Shown here one piece after another: positions 1-5,213 of a DNA stretch of 5,213 nucleotides. The notes beneath the pieces were generated by a model, which made no database searches, was not told the DNA's origin, and was given only the letters and a program-made list of their open reading frames with translations. The position numbers and the translations under genes are program-made. This DNA comes from Tepidimonas sp. Its GTDB lineage: Bacteria; Pseudomonadota; Gammaproteobacteria; Burkholderiales; Burkholderiaceae_C. The stretch is from positions 1 to 5,213 of the forward strand of contig JANWZF010000125.1 in the NCBI GenBank assembly GCA_025054905.1, in the 5' to 3' direction. The stretch's first letter is position 1; each line of letters starts with the position of its first letter.

Positions 1-525
1 GGCCAGGATCGAGTTGGTGTAGTTGGACACCGTCTTGGCCTGCGTCATCGTGATGTTGACGTGGTGACGCGTGTAACTGGAGGTCTTGACACGGATGCCG
101 CGCTTCATGCCCTCCTCGCCAAGGTACGCGCCCCAGGCCCATGCCGCCACCATCAGATGGACGCGGTTGCCCTTGGGGCTGACGCCGAGCTTTTCGGAAC
201 CAATCCAGATCAGCGGGCGAATGTAGCCGCTTTGCAGGCCGTTGGCGCGCACCACCGTGCGCTGCGCCTCGTTGACCTCCTCCATGCTGAAGGGGATCGC
301 CATGCGCAGGATCTTGGCGCTGTTGAACAGACGCTCGGTGTGCTCCTGCAGGCGAAAGATCGCGGTGCCCCGCTCGGTGGCATACGCGCGTACGCCCTCG
401 AAGGCGCCGCAGCCGTAGTGCAGCGTGTGGGTCAGCACATGCACCTTGGCGTCGCGCCAGTCGATGAGTTCACCGTCCATCCAGATTTTGCCGTCGCGGT
501 CGTGCAGCGGGAGCGGGTTTGTCAT
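1..525 (-). CDS. ilvE: Branched-chain amino acid aminotransferase, N-terminal part (runs off left edge)
   Basis: Class IV PLP-dependent aminotransferase that interconverts valine, leucine and isoleucine with their 2-oxo acids, using glutamate/2-oxoglutarate; cytosolic, the last step of branched-chain amino acid synthesis. The 175 visible codons read MTNPLPLHDRDGKIWMDGEL onward. Family landmarks are LTHTLHYGCGAFEGVRAY (residues 31-48), the IFRLQEHTERL stretch with the likely PLP-phosphate arginine R58, YIRPLIWIG (101-109) and WGAYLG (131-136). TQAKTVSNYTNS (161-172) carries the presumed Schiff-base lysine K164. The family is usually about 300 residues, so roughly the C-terminal 40% lies beyond position 1. 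The ATG at 523-525 is supported by a GAAGGAT ribosome binding site 5 nt upstream and by alignment from memory with the start of known IlvE proteins. It is transcribed away from the unknown gene at 721 and has no functional tie to the chemotaxis genes. Confidence 0.95.
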   Translation of the reverse strand, partial: MTNPLPLHDRDGKIWMDGELIDWRDAKVHVLTHTLHYGCGAFEGVRAYATERGTAIFRLQEHTERLFNSAKILRMAIPFSMEEVNEAQRTVVRANGLQSGYIRPLIWIGSEKLGVSPKGNRVHLMVAAWAWGAYLGEEGMKRGIRVKTSSYTRHHVNITMTQAKTVSNYTNSILA

Positions 526-530
526 GCGTG

Positions 531-537
531 ATCCTTC
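531..537 (-). promoter_or_regulatory. Ribosome binding site of ilvE
   Basis: GAAGGAT on the minus strand, 5 nt before the ATG at 525-523. It is a good Shine-Dalgarno match and decides the ilvE start. Confidence 0.75.
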
Positions 538-590
538 AGTGTCGCAAGTGGGCGCGGCACGAAAGATGCCACGCCTGATGTGCTGTCACC

Positions 591-617
591 ATTGTACGGC
601 CAGCATGAGGTTGAAAA
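591..617 (-). promoter_or_regulatory. Candidate sigma70-type promoter for ilvE
   Basis: On the minus strand TACAAT (596-591) matches the -10 consensus at five of six bases. The best -35-like hexamer, TTTTCA (617-612), matches four of six but sits only 15 bp away, shorter than the usual 16-18 bp. The expected transcript start would leave a leader of about 60 nt before ilvE. The -10 is reasonable, the -35 is poor, and nothing else in the gap looks better. Confidence 0.35.
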
Positions 618-633
618 ATGTGGGCGGCAGGCC

Positions 634-660
634 TAAAGTCCGCCTCAAGCTGGCCGATAA
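634..660 (+). promoter_or_regulatory. Sigma-28 (FliA) flagellar class III promoter
   Basis: TAAAGTCC (634-641), an 11-bp spacer (642-652) and GCCGATAA (653-660). The enterobacterial FliA consensus is TAAAGTTT-N11-GCCGATAA, so 14 of the 16 consensus bases match with exactly the right spacing, and the -10 element is perfect. It points rightward at the gene starting at 721. Transcription would start near 667, giving a leader of about 55 nt. The match is seen directly in the sequence; activity in this organism is inferred. No other recognisable promoter lies between it and the gene. Confidence 0.88.
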
Positions 661-708
661 ACAGGAGGAAAGCGGGGCGTGTATCCCGCGAGTAAAGGTC
701 GTTGAGCC

Positions 709-713
709 GAGGA
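709..713 (+). promoter_or_regulatory. Ribosome binding site of the unknown gene at 721
   Basis: GAGGA, 7 nt before the ATG at 721. An in-frame TGA at 703-705 closes the frame upstream, and there is no ATG, GTG or TTG codon between it and 721, so this site and start belong together. Confidence 0.7.
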
Positions 714-720
714 TTGCGCC

Positions 721-1452
721 ATGTTGACCATCTCATCGATCGCCGTGGCTCCGTCGCCGCAGTCCGTGCCCCTGGTGCGAGCCCAGCCGGTGACACCAAC
801 CAAGCCTGGCCAGGCGGTGGCGCGCGACAGCGCTGCACCTCAGCAGGTAGCTCCGCAAGGCGAGGCCGCACGGGTGCAGGCGGCCGCGCCGTCGCCGTTG
901 GCCCCCGTGCCGCCGGTGCAGGAGGCTCAGCCCGGGGAAGGGCAAACCAACGCCACGGTGCCGCAACGCAGCGGTCTGCCGCCGCAGACCATGGGTGAGC
1001 CGGGGCCGCGGGAGCGCGCGCAAGCCAACGAGCGCGCCGCGCAGCAGGCCCGCAGTGACCGTACGCAGGCCGAACAGGCCGCGCGTCGCGCCGAGGAGCG
1101 CCGGGCGCAACAGCAAGCCGATGCCGAGGCCAACGCGTCCGCGACCGATCGGGCCGACGAGGGCTTTCCTCCGGTCAAAAACCCGGCGCTGGAAGCGCTG
1201 GATACCCAGATCAAGGAGCTGTTGCCCAATCTTTGGAAAGCCAGCCGCACGGCGGTGGACATGATGATCGGAGAGGAGGCGCGCCAGGCGGCCGCCGAAC
1301 GCGCCAAGCGGCTGGAAGAGTTGCACAACCGTTTGAATGCGCGTCCTCTGGCCGCTCTGCCGCCGGGCGAGCCGCAGCAGACCTATGGGGCCACCGCTTC
1401 CGAGGCGGGGCGCGGTGACGCCACCGGGCGCCAGATCGACCGCCTGGTCTGA
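721..1452 (+). CDS. Unknown Pro/Ala/Gln-rich protein under a sigma-28 promoter, putative flagellar-regulon gene
   Basis: I do not recognise the family. The 243-residue product has no signal peptide or membrane segment that I can see. Residues 1-95 are Pro/Ala/Gln/Val-rich and probably disordered. Residues 96-140 are dense in Ala, Arg, Gln and Glu (AQANERAAQQARSDRTQAEQ, then ARRAEERRAQQQ), as in a charged helix or coiled coil. Residues 154-208 look like a folded segment, with LEALDTQIKELLPNLWKASR (157-176) followed by AVDMMIGEEA and an amphipathic helix to about 207. A disordered tail follows. The start is well fixed (GAGGA 7 nt upstream, in-frame stop at 703-705). Wobble positions are G/C-rich, as in a real gene. 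The FliA-type promoter just upstream and the converging che operon suggest a late flagellar or chemotaxis accessory role. This is inference; no enzymatic motif is visible. A FliK-like hook-length protein was considered, but its C-terminal signature is not seen. Confidence 0.8.
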   Translation: MLTISSIAVAPSPQSVPLVRAQPVTPTKPGQAVARDSAAPQQVAPQGEAARVQAAAPSPLAPVPPVQEAQPGEGQTNATVPQRSGLPPQTMGEPGPRERAQANERAAQQARSDRTQAEQAARRAEERRAQQQADAEANASATDRADEGFPPVKNPALEALDTQIKELLPNLWKASRTAVDMMIGEEARQAAAERAKRLEELHNRLNARPLAALPPGEPQQTYGATASEAGRGDATGRQIDRLV

Positions 1453-1456
1453 GTGC

Positions 1457-2548
1457 TCAAATGCGGTGGCGCACGCCCGCGCCGGCCACCCGTTCCATGA
1501 TCGCACGAGCGATCTGTTTCAGGGGCAGCACTTCGTGCACCGCCCCGGCCTGGATGGCCATTTTCGGCATGCCGAACACGACGCAGGAGGCCTCATCCTG
1601 GGCGATGTTGTAAGCCCCGGCGTCGCGCATTTCTTTCATGGCCTGGGCCCCGTCGCCGCCCATGCCGGTCAGCATCACGCCGATGGCGTTGGGGCCCAGC
1701 ACGCGGGCACAGGAGCGAAACAGCACTTCCACCGACGGCTTGTGGCGGTTGACCGGTGGTGAATCGTCCACCACGGCGACATAGTTGGCGCCACTGCGAG
1801 CCAGCGAAAACTGCTTGCCCCCAGGGGCGATGTAGGCGTGACCGGGCAGGATACGCTCGCCGTCGCGCGCCTCGGCCACTCGGATGCGGCACAGGCTGTC
1901 CAGCCGGGCGGCAAAGCTGGCCGTAAAACCGGGCGGCATATGCTGCGTGATGACCACCGCGGGCGCGTCGGCGGGCAGCTCCATCAGGATTTCCTTGATG
2001 GCTTCGGTGCCTCCGGTGGACGCGCCGATGCAGATGACTTTTTCCGTCGACAGGCGCACAGGCGTGCTGGGCGTTGCCGGCGTCGTTCCCTGGGTAGCCG
2101 GTGAAGCAGCGGGGCTGGGGGTGACAGGGGCGACCAGCCGCCGCACGTGGGCTTTGGCCGCGATACGAATCTTGTCGACGATGTCGTCGGCCAGTTCCTG
2201 CAGTCCGGCACTGACCCCGATGCGTGGCTTGGCCACAAAGTCCACCGCCCCCAGCTCCAGCGCTTTCAGGGTCGTCTCAGCCCCCTTTTCGGTCAGCGTG
2301 GAAACCATGACCACCGGGGTCGGGCGCAGCCGCATCAGGCGCGCGAGGAACTCAAGCCCGTCCATTTTGGGCATTTCGACGTCAAGCGTGATGACGTCGG
2401 GATTGCGCTCGCGGATGATTTCACGTGCCTGCAGCGGGTCGGCAGCGGTGCCGACGCATTCCATGTCGGGTTGCTTGTTGATGATCTCGGACAGCAGGCT
2501 GCGCACCAGTGCCGAGTCGTCCACCACGACCACCTTGAGCTTCGACAT
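1457..2548 (-). CDS. cheB: Chemotaxis response regulator protein-glutamate methylesterase/deamidase CheB
   Basis: CheB hydrolyses methyl-glutamate esters on chemoreceptors (and deamidates glutamines), resetting receptor signalling once CheA has phosphorylated it. The 363 residues are full length. The receiver domain (about 4-125) has the acidic pair D10-D11, phospho-acceptor D56 in TLDVEMP, S83/T84 and K107 in FVAKP. A Pro/Thr/Ala-rich linker follows (about 140-165). The methylesterase domain (about 170-355) carries the catalytic triad S177 in GASTGG, H203 in TQHMPP and D299 in TGMGGDG. It is the last che gene in the visible operon, 21 bp after cheD. No good Shine-Dalgarno precedes the ATG, so translation may depend on coupling to cheD, but the receiver sequence fixes this start. 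Its stop lies 4 bp from the stop of the converging unknown gene, and no terminator with a T-run is evident. Confidence 0.97.
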   Translation of the reverse strand: MSKLKVVVVDDSALVRSLLSEIINKQPDMECVGTAADPLQAREIIRERNPDVITLDVEMPKMDGLEFLARLMRLRPTPVVMVSTLTEKGAETTLKALELGAVDFVAKPRIGVSAGLQELADDIVDKIRIAAKAHVRRLVAPVTPSPAASPATQGTTPATPSTPVRLSTEKVICIGASTGGTEAIKEILMELPADAPAVVITQHMPPGFTASFAARLDSLCRIRVAEARDGERILPGHAYIAPGGKQFSLARSGANYVAVVDDSPPVNRHKPSVEVLFRSCARVLGPNAIGVMLTGMGGDGAQAMKEMRDAGAYNIAQDEASCVVFGMPKMAIQAGAVHEVLPLKQIARAIMERVAGAGVRHRI

Positions 2549-2569
2549 GGGCGCAAGGATAGCTTGGTT

Positions 2570-3205
2570 TCAAAACAGATCCACGGTACCGCCAGCGTGT
2601 ACCTGCGCCAGCCGTGTGGCAGTGCCCTGGCGCTCCTGCTGTTCGAGCACGTCGGGGTGCGCGTGGGCCAGGCGCTTGACCATGGCTTTGCCGGTGACCG
2701 GGAAGAACACGACCTTGCGCGGGTAGATATCCATGACGTCCTTGGAGACCACCGGGATGCGTTCGGTGGCCAGATAGTCGAGCACGAACTGGGTGTTGCG
2801 CTCCCCGACGTTCATCGTGGTCATGCCGGAGATCACTGCGCCGCCGCCGAATACCTTGGCTTGCATGTACTCGCGCGTGGAGCCGCGCTTGATGAGTTCG
2901 TTGATCAGCAGTTCCATCGCGTACGACCCGTAGCGCCCGGAGGTGTCGGTCCCGCCTTCGGGAAGCATGAAGTGGTTCATGCCGCCGATGCGCAGCCGAG
3001 AATCCCAAATGCAGGCCGCAATGCAAGAACCCAGCACTGTCATGATGATGATGTCTTCGTCGGAGACGTAGTACTCGCCTGGCAAAACCTTGGCCGCGGC
3101 ATAGCGGAAATGCTGGTCAAAGAAGAAAAATGAAGCTTCTCCCGGTTTGCGTGGGCGGGATTTGAGTACCTGCACGTGGGCGGGTGTATGTACCGGCGAG
3201 GTCAT
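2570..3205 (-). CDS. cheD: Chemoreceptor glutamine deamidase CheD
   Basis: CheD converts specific receptor glutamines to glutamates, creating methylation sites for CheR. The 211-residue protein has the catalytic cysteine C61 in TVLGSCIAAC and histidine H78 in GGMNHFMLP. The 17-residue spacing equals that of C27 and H44 in Thermotoga CheD, as I recall it. T56, just before the cysteine, is the likely third active-site residue. AKVFGGGAV (116-124) and VGERNTQFV (133-141) are further family signatures. About 30 residues precede the core and include a run of four phenylalanines (26-29). The frame stays open upstream to an ATG at 3373, but that stretch lies inside cheR and does not look like CheD. 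The ATG at 3205 overlaps the cheR stop as ATGA and was therefore chosen. No CheC gene, the usual partner in Bacillus and Thermotoga, is visible. Confidence 0.95.
   Translation of the reverse strand: MTSPVHTPAHVQVLKSRPRKPGEASFFFFDQHFRYAAAKVLPGEYYVSDEDIIIMTVLGSCIAACIWDSRLRIGGMNHFMLPEGGTDTSGRYGSYAMELLINELIKRGSTREYMQAKVFGGGAVISGMTTMNVGERNTQFVLDYLATERIPVVSKDVMDIYPRKVVFFPVTGKAMVKRLAHAHPDVLEQQERQGTATRLAQVHAGGTVDLF
3202..3205 (-). other. ATGA overlap joining cheR stop and cheD start
   Basis: The cheD ATG (3205-3203) and the cheR TGA (3204-3202) share two bases. No strong Shine-Dalgarno lies upstream, so cheD is probably translated by ribosomes finishing cheR (translational coupling; inferred). Confidence 0.85.
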
Positions 3206-4038
3206 AGTCGTTCGTAGATGGTTTTGCCGCGCAGGCGAAACAGGTCGCGGGCGTCGGAGAAGTTTTCTGCATGACCGACAAACAGCGTGCCATGCGGCCT
3301 GAGCACGCGGTGGATGCGTGCCAGCACCTTGCGCTGCGTGGCGTGATCGAAGTAAATCATCACGTTGCGGCAAAACACCACGTCGAATACCTCGCGCAGC
3401 GGCCAGTGTTCGTCGATCAGGTTCAGCGTGAAGAACTGCAGGTGACGCTGCAATTCGGGTTTGACGCGCGCCAGCCCTTCGTTGGCGCCTTTGCCACGCA
3501 AAAAGTATCGGCGCAGCTGTTCGCTCGACAGCGGCTTGAGCTGTTCGAGCTTGTAGATGCCGCGCTTCGCTGTTTCCAGCACCCGGGTGTCGATGTCGCT
3601 GGCCCAGATGTGAAAACGCCCGGCAGCACCCAACGCGTCGGCCATCGTGATGGCGATCGAGTACGGCTCTTCACCGGTGGAGGCTGCGCTGCACCAGATC
3701 TTCCAGTCGTGCGTCGGCTGTTCGCGCGCCAACCGCGCCAGCTCGACGAAATGATGGTTTTCGCGAAAAAACGACGTCAGGTTGGTGGTCAGGGCATTGA
3801 TGAACTCCTGCCACTCCTGCGCATCGCCGTTGGATTCGAGCCAGTCCAGATAGCTGCGAAAGCTGTCGTGGCCAGTTTCGCGCAAACGTCGCGAAACCCG
3901 GCTGTAGACCATGGCCTGCTTGCCCTCGTGCAGGCTGATGCCGGCGTGACGGTAGATCAGCTGGCGGATACGCTCGAAGTCGGCCGGCGTCCACGCGAAT
4001 TCGCGCGCTTGCAGCTGGGCAACGGCCTCCGGTTTCAT
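3202..4038 (-). CDS. cheR: Chemotaxis protein-glutamate O-methyltransferase CheR
   Basis: CheR uses S-adenosylmethionine to methylate glutamates in the cytoplasmic part of chemoreceptors and opposes CheB. The 278 residues match the usual size. The N-terminal helical domain (about 15-80) includes ISLHEGKQAMVYSRVSRRLR (34-53). The catalytic domain starts at LTTNLTSFFRENHHF (83-97). The SAM-binding loop is WCSAASTGEEPYSIA (115-129), ASDID (146-150) holds the acidic ribose-binding position, FCRNVMIYF (222-230) is the conserved core strand, and HAEN (256-259) lies near the end. There is no C-terminal pentapeptide-binding or TPR extension. It overlaps both neighbours by 4 bases, so cheA, cheR and cheD read as one transcript. 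No Shine-Dalgarno is visible before its ATG. Confidence 0.97.
   Translation of the reverse strand: MKPEAVAQLQAREFAWTPADFERIRQLIYRHAGISLHEGKQAMVYSRVSRRLRETGHDSFRSYLDWLESNGDAQEWQEFINALTTNLTSFFRENHHFVELARLAREQPTHDWKIWCSAASTGEEPYSIAITMADALGAAGRFHIWASDIDTRVLETAKRGIYKLEQLKPLSSEQLRRYFLRGKGANEGLARVKPELQRHLQFFTLNLIDEHWPLREVFDVVFCRNVMIYFDHATQRKVLARIHRVLRPHGTLFVGHAENFSDARDLFRLRGKTIYERL
4035..4038 (-). other. ATGA overlap joining cheA stop and cheR start
   Basis: The cheR ATG (4038-4036) overlaps the cheA TGA (4037-4035). The upstream bases are GC-rich alternations with no Shine-Dalgarno, again pointing to translational coupling. cheR therefore follows cheA directly, with no cheW or receptor gene between. 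Confidence 0.85.
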
Positions 4039-5213
4039 GAGCGCGCGCGCCGCACCAGGGCCGATGTATCCAGGATCAGCGAGACGCTGCCGTCGCCCAG
4101 GATCGTGGCGCCCGACACATTGGGCACCTTGCGGTAGTTGGCCTCCAGGTTCTTGATCACCACCTGCTGCTGTCCCAGCAGTTCATCGACCATCAGCGCC
4201 ACGCGGGTGCCGTCGGATTCGATCACCACCATGATGCCGTTGGCCCCTTCCTGGGTCTTGCGCGGCACATGAAACAGCGCATCCAGCGCGATGACTGGCA
4301 TGTACTCGTCGCGCACTTTTACCAACTGGGCGCTTTGCGCGACGGTGTTGATGCTGGAGGATTCGACCTGGAACGATTCCACCACCGACGACAGGGGCAG
4401 GATGTAGACCTCGTCGGCCACGCGCACGGTCATGCCGTCCATGATGGCCAGCGTCAGCGGCAGGCGTACCTTGACGCTCATGCCGTAGCCTTCGGCGGAG
4501 TCGATCTCCACCGAGCCACCCAGCGCCGCGATATTTTTCTTGACCACGTCCATGCCGACCCCGCGGCCGGAGACGTCGGTGACGACCTCGGCGGTGGAAA
4601 AGCCGGGTGCAAAGATCAGCTGCCAGACCTCCTGGTCGCTCATGTCGTCGGAGCACGGGATGCCTTTTTCGCGCGCCTTGCGCAGCAGCTTTTCGCGTGA
4701 GAGCCCGCGGCCGTCGTCGCGCACCTCAATCAGGATCGACCCCCCCTGGTGGGCCGCCGACAGCGTGATCGTGCCCACCTCGGGTTTGCCCTTGGCGATG
4801 CGCTCGGCCGGCGCCTCGATGCCGTGGTCGCAGCTGTTGCGCACCAGGTGCGTCAGCGGGTCGGTGATCTTTTCGATCAGCCCCTTGTCCAGCTCGGTGG
4901 CCTCGCCATGGGTGACCAGTTCGACTTTCTTGCCCAGCTTGGTGGCCAGGTCGCGCAGCATGCGCGGGAAGCGGCTGAAGACGACCGACATCGGGATCAT
5001 GCGGATCGACATCACCGATTCCTGCAGATCGCGGGTGTTGCGCTCCAAGTCGGCCAGTCCGGCCAGCAGCTGCTGGTGCAGCGTGGCATCCAGATCGCGG
5101 CTGTACTGCGCCAGCATGGCCTGGGTGATGACCAGCTCACCGACCTGGTTGATCAGCTGGTCGATCTTGCTGACCGAGACGCGCAGCGTGGTCGTTTCGA
5201 GCTGGGCGCTGGC
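4035..5213 (-). CDS. cheA: Chemotaxis histidine kinase CheA, C-terminal part (runs off right edge)
   Basis: CheA autophosphorylates in response to receptor-CheW state and passes phosphate to CheY and CheB. The last 392 codons are visible; the frame is open to the right edge, so the true start, the phosphotransfer (P1) and the CheY/CheB-binding (P2) domains lie outside. Visible residues 10-70 are the P3 dimerisation helices (LRVSVSKIDQLINQVGELVI). The P4 ATPase domain follows with the N box HLVRNSCDHGIE (122-133), G1 DDGRGL (166-171), the F box FAPGFST (201-207) and G2 GRGVGMD (216-222). The P5 CheW-like receptor-coupling domain spans about 250-387. All ATP-binding boxes look intact, so an active kinase is expected. 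An internal ATG at 5117 lies within P3 and is not the start. Confidence 0.97.
   Translation of the reverse strand, partial: ASAQLETTTLRVSVSKIDQLINQVGELVITQAMLAQYSRDLDATLHQQLLAGLADLERNTRDLQESVMSIRMIPMSVVFSRFPRMLRDLATKLGKKVELVTHGEATELDKGLIEKITDPLTHLVRNSCDHGIEAPAERIAKGKPEVGTITLSAAHQGGSILIEVRDDGRGLSREKLLRKAREKGIPCSDDMSDQEVWQLIFAPGFSTAEVVTDVSGRGVGMDVVKKNIAALGGSVEIDSAEGYGMSVKVRLPLTLAIMDGMTVRVADEVYILPLSSVVESFQVESSSINTVAQSAQLVKVRDEYMPVIALDALFHVPRKTQEGANGIMVVIESDGTRVALMVDELLGQQQVVIKNLEANYRKVPNVSGATILGDGSVSLILDTSALVRRARS

Noticed and set aside
61..531. Open frame of 156 codons on the plus strand opposite ilvE
   Set aside because: It is the antisense shadow of a clear IlvE reading frame; it has no ribosome binding site and its product resembles no family I recognise.
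556..570. Small inverted repeat GGCA/TGCC in the ilvE leader
   Set aside because: A 4-bp stem is too short to support an operator or regulatory hairpin.
663..705. AGGAGG followed by an eight-codon GTG-started leader ORF (679-705)
   Set aside because: The AGGAGG sits where the FliA transcript is expected to begin, so it may not be intact in the mRNA. The spacing to GTG (10 nt) is long and the peptide shows no attenuation-like codon run. It is probably chance.
1465..1490. GGTGGC / GCCACC inverted repeat in the 3' end of cheB as a terminator
   Set aside because: The 6-bp stem has a 14-nt loop and no T-run on either side, and it encodes CheB residues. Such pairs are common by chance at this GC content.
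733..1506. Open frame of 257 codons on the minus strand opposite the unknown gene
   Set aside because: The plus-strand frame has a promoter, ribosome binding site, bounded start and domain-like segments. The minus frame gives a low-complexity Arg/Leu/Gly-rich product, begins inside the cheB 3' end and has no translation signal, as expected of a shadow in GC-rich DNA.
2147..3133. Long plus-strand open frame (328 codons) opposite cheB and cheD
   Set aside because: It lies across two well-identified genes on the other strand and its His/Asp/Val-rich composition is typical of antisense translation of GC-rich coding DNA. The 288-codon frame at 3271-4137 opposite cheR is rejected for the same reason.
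1..5213. CRISPR arrays, insertion sequences, tRNA or rRNA genes, attachment sites
   Set aside because: None seen: no regularly spaced repeats, transposase-like frames, terminal inverted repeats or tRNA-like segments, and nearly all of the window is accounted for by coding sequence.

Overview
The window looks like chromosomal DNA from a motile, GC-rich betaproteobacterium, most likely of the order Burkholderiales. This placement is an inference from the wording of the CheA, CheR, CheD and CheB proteins, the strong G/C preference at third codon positions and the che gene order; no database search was possible.

Layout. Positions 1-525 (minus strand) hold the first 175 codons of ilvE, a branched-chain amino acid aminotransferase that runs off the left edge. 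A 195-bp divergent intergenic region follows (526-720). It holds the ilvE ribosome binding site, a weak sigma70-type promoter candidate for ilvE and, on the plus strand, a near-perfect sigma-28 (FliA) flagellar promoter. That promoter points at a 243-codon gene of unknown function (721-1452) encoding a Pro/Ala/Gln-rich protein with a charged helical middle and a compact C-terminal segment. The rest of the window (1457-5213, minus strand) is a chemotaxis operon read right to left: cheA (3' part only), cheR, cheD, cheB. The cheA/cheR and cheR/cheD junctions are 4-base ATGA overlaps, and cheD/cheB are 21 bp apart. cheB and the unknown gene converge, with only 4 bp between their stop codons.

How the genes work together. 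CheA is the histidine kinase that reads receptor state. CheR methylates receptor glutamates. CheD deamidates receptor glutamines to make methylatable sites. CheB, once phosphorylated by CheA, removes the methyl groups and also deamidates. The segment is therefore the kinase plus the full receptor-modification (adaptation) module. No cheW, receptor, cheY or cheZ gene lies between cheA and the end of cheB; any such genes must lie to the right of the window or elsewhere. The most interesting item is the unknown gene: its sigma-28 promoter suggests it is a late-class member of the flagellar/chemotaxis regulon, although its sequence matches no chemotaxis or flagellar family I recognise.
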